DNA of 48,195 nt from an uncultured Fidelibacterota bacterium (GTDB taxonomy: Bacteria > Fidelibacterota > Marinisomatia > Marinisomatales > TCS55): NCBI GenBank assembly GCA_913009735.1, contig CAJVYU010000008.1, positions 1 through 48,195 of the forward strand, written 5' to 3'. Below, in pieces: positions 47,088 through 48,195 of this stretch. Under the pieces are notes generated by a model that worked only from the letters and a program-made list of their open reading frames with translations, was not told the origin of the DNA and ran no database searches. A program made the position numbers and the translations under genes. Position 1 is the first letter of the stretch. Each line of letters starts with the position of its first letter.

Positions 47088-48061
47088 GGTTCAGATGCCT
47101 CGATTCCCTTTTTTGTACGATTAAAACCGACTGTTAAGTAAACAACCGCGCCAATCAGTGCCATTAATAGCCACTGAGAAAAAATCATCAGTGAGAGGGA
47201 CAATGCTTTGCTGTTAATTAAACCGATCAGAGAAAAAAAGTAAACAAACGATCCCTCTCTGACGCCAATGCCGGCAATTGAAATGGGAATAAGAGTGATC
47301 ACCATTATTATAGGGATTAAGAGAAAATAGTAAGTTAACGCCACATTAATATTCAGACTCTTCCCGACCAAAAAAATAATGTAAATTCCCAGGATCTGAA
47401 ATACGATGGTGACGACAACCAGCCGGATCATTGACGTTTTATATTTGGAAAACTGATAAATCGATACATACAATTTTTCTACGTAAGTCTTTACACTATA
47501 TAGATGTAATTTCTTAAAAATATAATAGAATACTCTTTGTATGAAAGGACTCAATACCAAAATTATGCTTGCCACAAAAATAATAAATAGGATTACAATC
47601 CAGATAAACAAATGCGTGTTCTCAAGCAAATTTCCTAAGGGTATTGCCGCAGCAAGTGCAAAACCGATTAAAATAACAAAACCGGCAATTCGGGCTACAA
47701 ACATGGAACTTGCCGGGTCGACGCCATTATTTAAATATTTGGAAAGGCGATAAATCCTCACAACGTCCATACCAATGCTCGATGGCAAAAAAGCACCCCA
47801 AAAACTCCCGATGACATACACTTCCAATAAATTTAAAAATGGGACTGAATTACCCTGTGCTTTCAGTAATATCCGCCATGCATACACAATTATGATTTGT
47901 TGGACAAAAAAAAGAAGCGTGGCGAAACCGAATAAAAATACATTGATTGAAAGTAAGTTATCTTTCAATCCTTGAAGATTAATTCTCGAAAATATCAAAA
48001 AAATTAGAACCAGGCTCACAAGGAGTTTTACATAAAAGGAATTTAGTACTTTTTTAATCAT
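47084..48061 (-). CDS. UPF0104/LPG-synthase-TM-like membrane protein (paralogue 2)
   Basis: 325 residues, about 7-8 helices. Markers: SFWGAFLPSSIGMDVVRIY, FVARIAGFVILIG and IPISIAGIGVREGSFVYFF with the family G-x-R-E. No soluble aminoacyltransferase domain is present. It resembles the protein at 37832-38833 in fold and motifs but is clearly diverged. Its stop overlaps the start of the split GNAT gene (ATGA), so the two were translationally coupled. A lipid or lipid-sugar translocation role is inferred from the family and the polysaccharide setting. Confidence 0.82.
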   Translation of the reverse strand: MIKKVLNSFYVKLLVSLVLIFLIFSRINLQGLKDNLLSINVFLFGFATLLFFVQQIIIVYAWRILLKAQGNSVPFLNLLEVYVIGSFWGAFLPSSIGMDVVRIYRLSKYLNNGVDPASSMFVARIAGFVILIGFALAAAIPLGNLLENTHLFIWIVILFIIFVASIILVLSPFIQRVFYYIFKKLHLYSVKTYVEKLYVSIYQFSKYKTSMIRLVVVTIVFQILGIYIIFLVGKSLNINVALTYYFLLIPIIMVITLIPISIAGIGVREGSFVYFFSLIGLINSKALSLSLMIFSQWLLMALIGAVVYLTVGFNRTKKGIEASEP

Positions 48062-48071
48062 AAATTTGCTT

Positions 48072-48195
48072 CTACGATTGAAAATTCTCTTCCAGCCACA
48101 TTTCCAACACCATCAATGACCACAACCGATGCGAGTGGTTATTCTTTTTCGCAGAATGTTCTTCGATCATATTTTCAACAAAATCAGCATTAAAA
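48072..48195 (-). CDS. asnB: asparagine synthase (glutamine-hydrolysing), C-terminal end only
   Basis: The last 40 codons or so of a gene entering from beyond the window. The frame reads FNADFVENMIEEHSAKKNNH, then SHRLWSLMVLEMWLEENFQS and a TAG. The H-(S/G)-x-K/R-x-(D/N)-(H/N)-S-x-R-LW-x-L-x-x-x-E-x-W pattern is the typical tail of AsnB-type amidotransferases. In polysaccharide loci such enzymes often amidate a uronic acid or other acid sugar rather than aspartate; which applies here cannot be told from the fragment. It ends 10 bp before the UPF0104 gene. Confidence 0.8.
   Translation of the reverse strand, partial: FNADFVENMIEEHSAKKNNHSHRLWSLMVLEMWLEENFQS

Noticed and set aside
37832-48061. 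Calling the two UPF0104 proteins lysyl-phosphatidylglycerol synthases (MprF)
   Set aside because: Both lack the soluble aminoacyltransferase domain; only the membrane part is present.
1-48195. Insertion sequences, prophage, integrons, tRNA or rRNA genes
   Set aside because: No transposase, integrase or phage proteins, no terminal inverted repeats and no tRNA- or rRNA-like sequence were seen.

Overview
The window looks like one arm of a surface-polysaccharide and secreted-glycan-enzyme region from a Gram-negative bacterium of the FCB superphylum, perhaps Calditrichota, KSB1 or a related lineage. The evidence is the type A C-terminal sorting domain of the type IX secretion system (YPNPFN ... 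NILG ... SG(I/V)Y) on three giant secreted proteins, dockerin-like modules joined to those domains, and AT-rich DNA. The phylum is an inference. Every gene I support lies on the minus strand, so transcription runs from high to low coordinates.

Region A (about 1-17478) holds four secreted proteins. These are a partial cohesin-like/InlB-repeat protein, a parallel beta-helix protein, a very large fusion of SGNH esterase, GH31 glycosidase and DUF5060/DUF4038 glycosidase modules, and a 2528-residue SGNH protein with a long stack of Ig-like repeats. The second and third share a C-terminal cassette (carboxypeptidase-regulatory-like fold, dockerin, cohesin-like fold, sorting domain), and their last 256 bp are nearly identical in DNA. 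Cohesin-like and dockerin modules in adjacent genes raise the possibility of a surface-assembled enzyme complex.

Region B (about 17838-48195) is a compact, co-directional polysaccharide locus. It encodes a Wzx-type flippase, an O-antigen ligase/polymerase-type protein, five or six GT4 glycosyltransferases, four GT2 polyprenyl-phosphate-type glycosyltransferases, three GT-C-like membrane transferases, DUF2304, a methyltransferase, a DegT-type aminotransferase, a hexapeptide acyltransferase, a deacetylase-like protein, two flippase-like UPF0104 membrane proteins and the end of an asparagine synthase. Two exported glycosidase-like proteins (GHL15/golvesin type and DUF4091 type) are embedded in it, and both end at the very start of what would be a fibronectin domain. 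A GNAT/CelD-like gene is cut by one in-frame TAG. The priming sugar-phosphate transferase and the Wza/Wzc export proteins are not in the window.

A likely division of labour (inference) is as follows. GT2/GT-C pairs and GT4 enzymes build and decorate a lipid-linked repeat unit, Wzx flips it, and the Wzy/WaaL-type protein polymerises or ligates it. The embedded hydrolases, acyltransferase and deacetylase-like protein then modify it. The giant type IX-secreted proteins act at the cell surface on this or on external glycans. I see no tRNA, rRNA, CRISPR array, transposase or attachment site.
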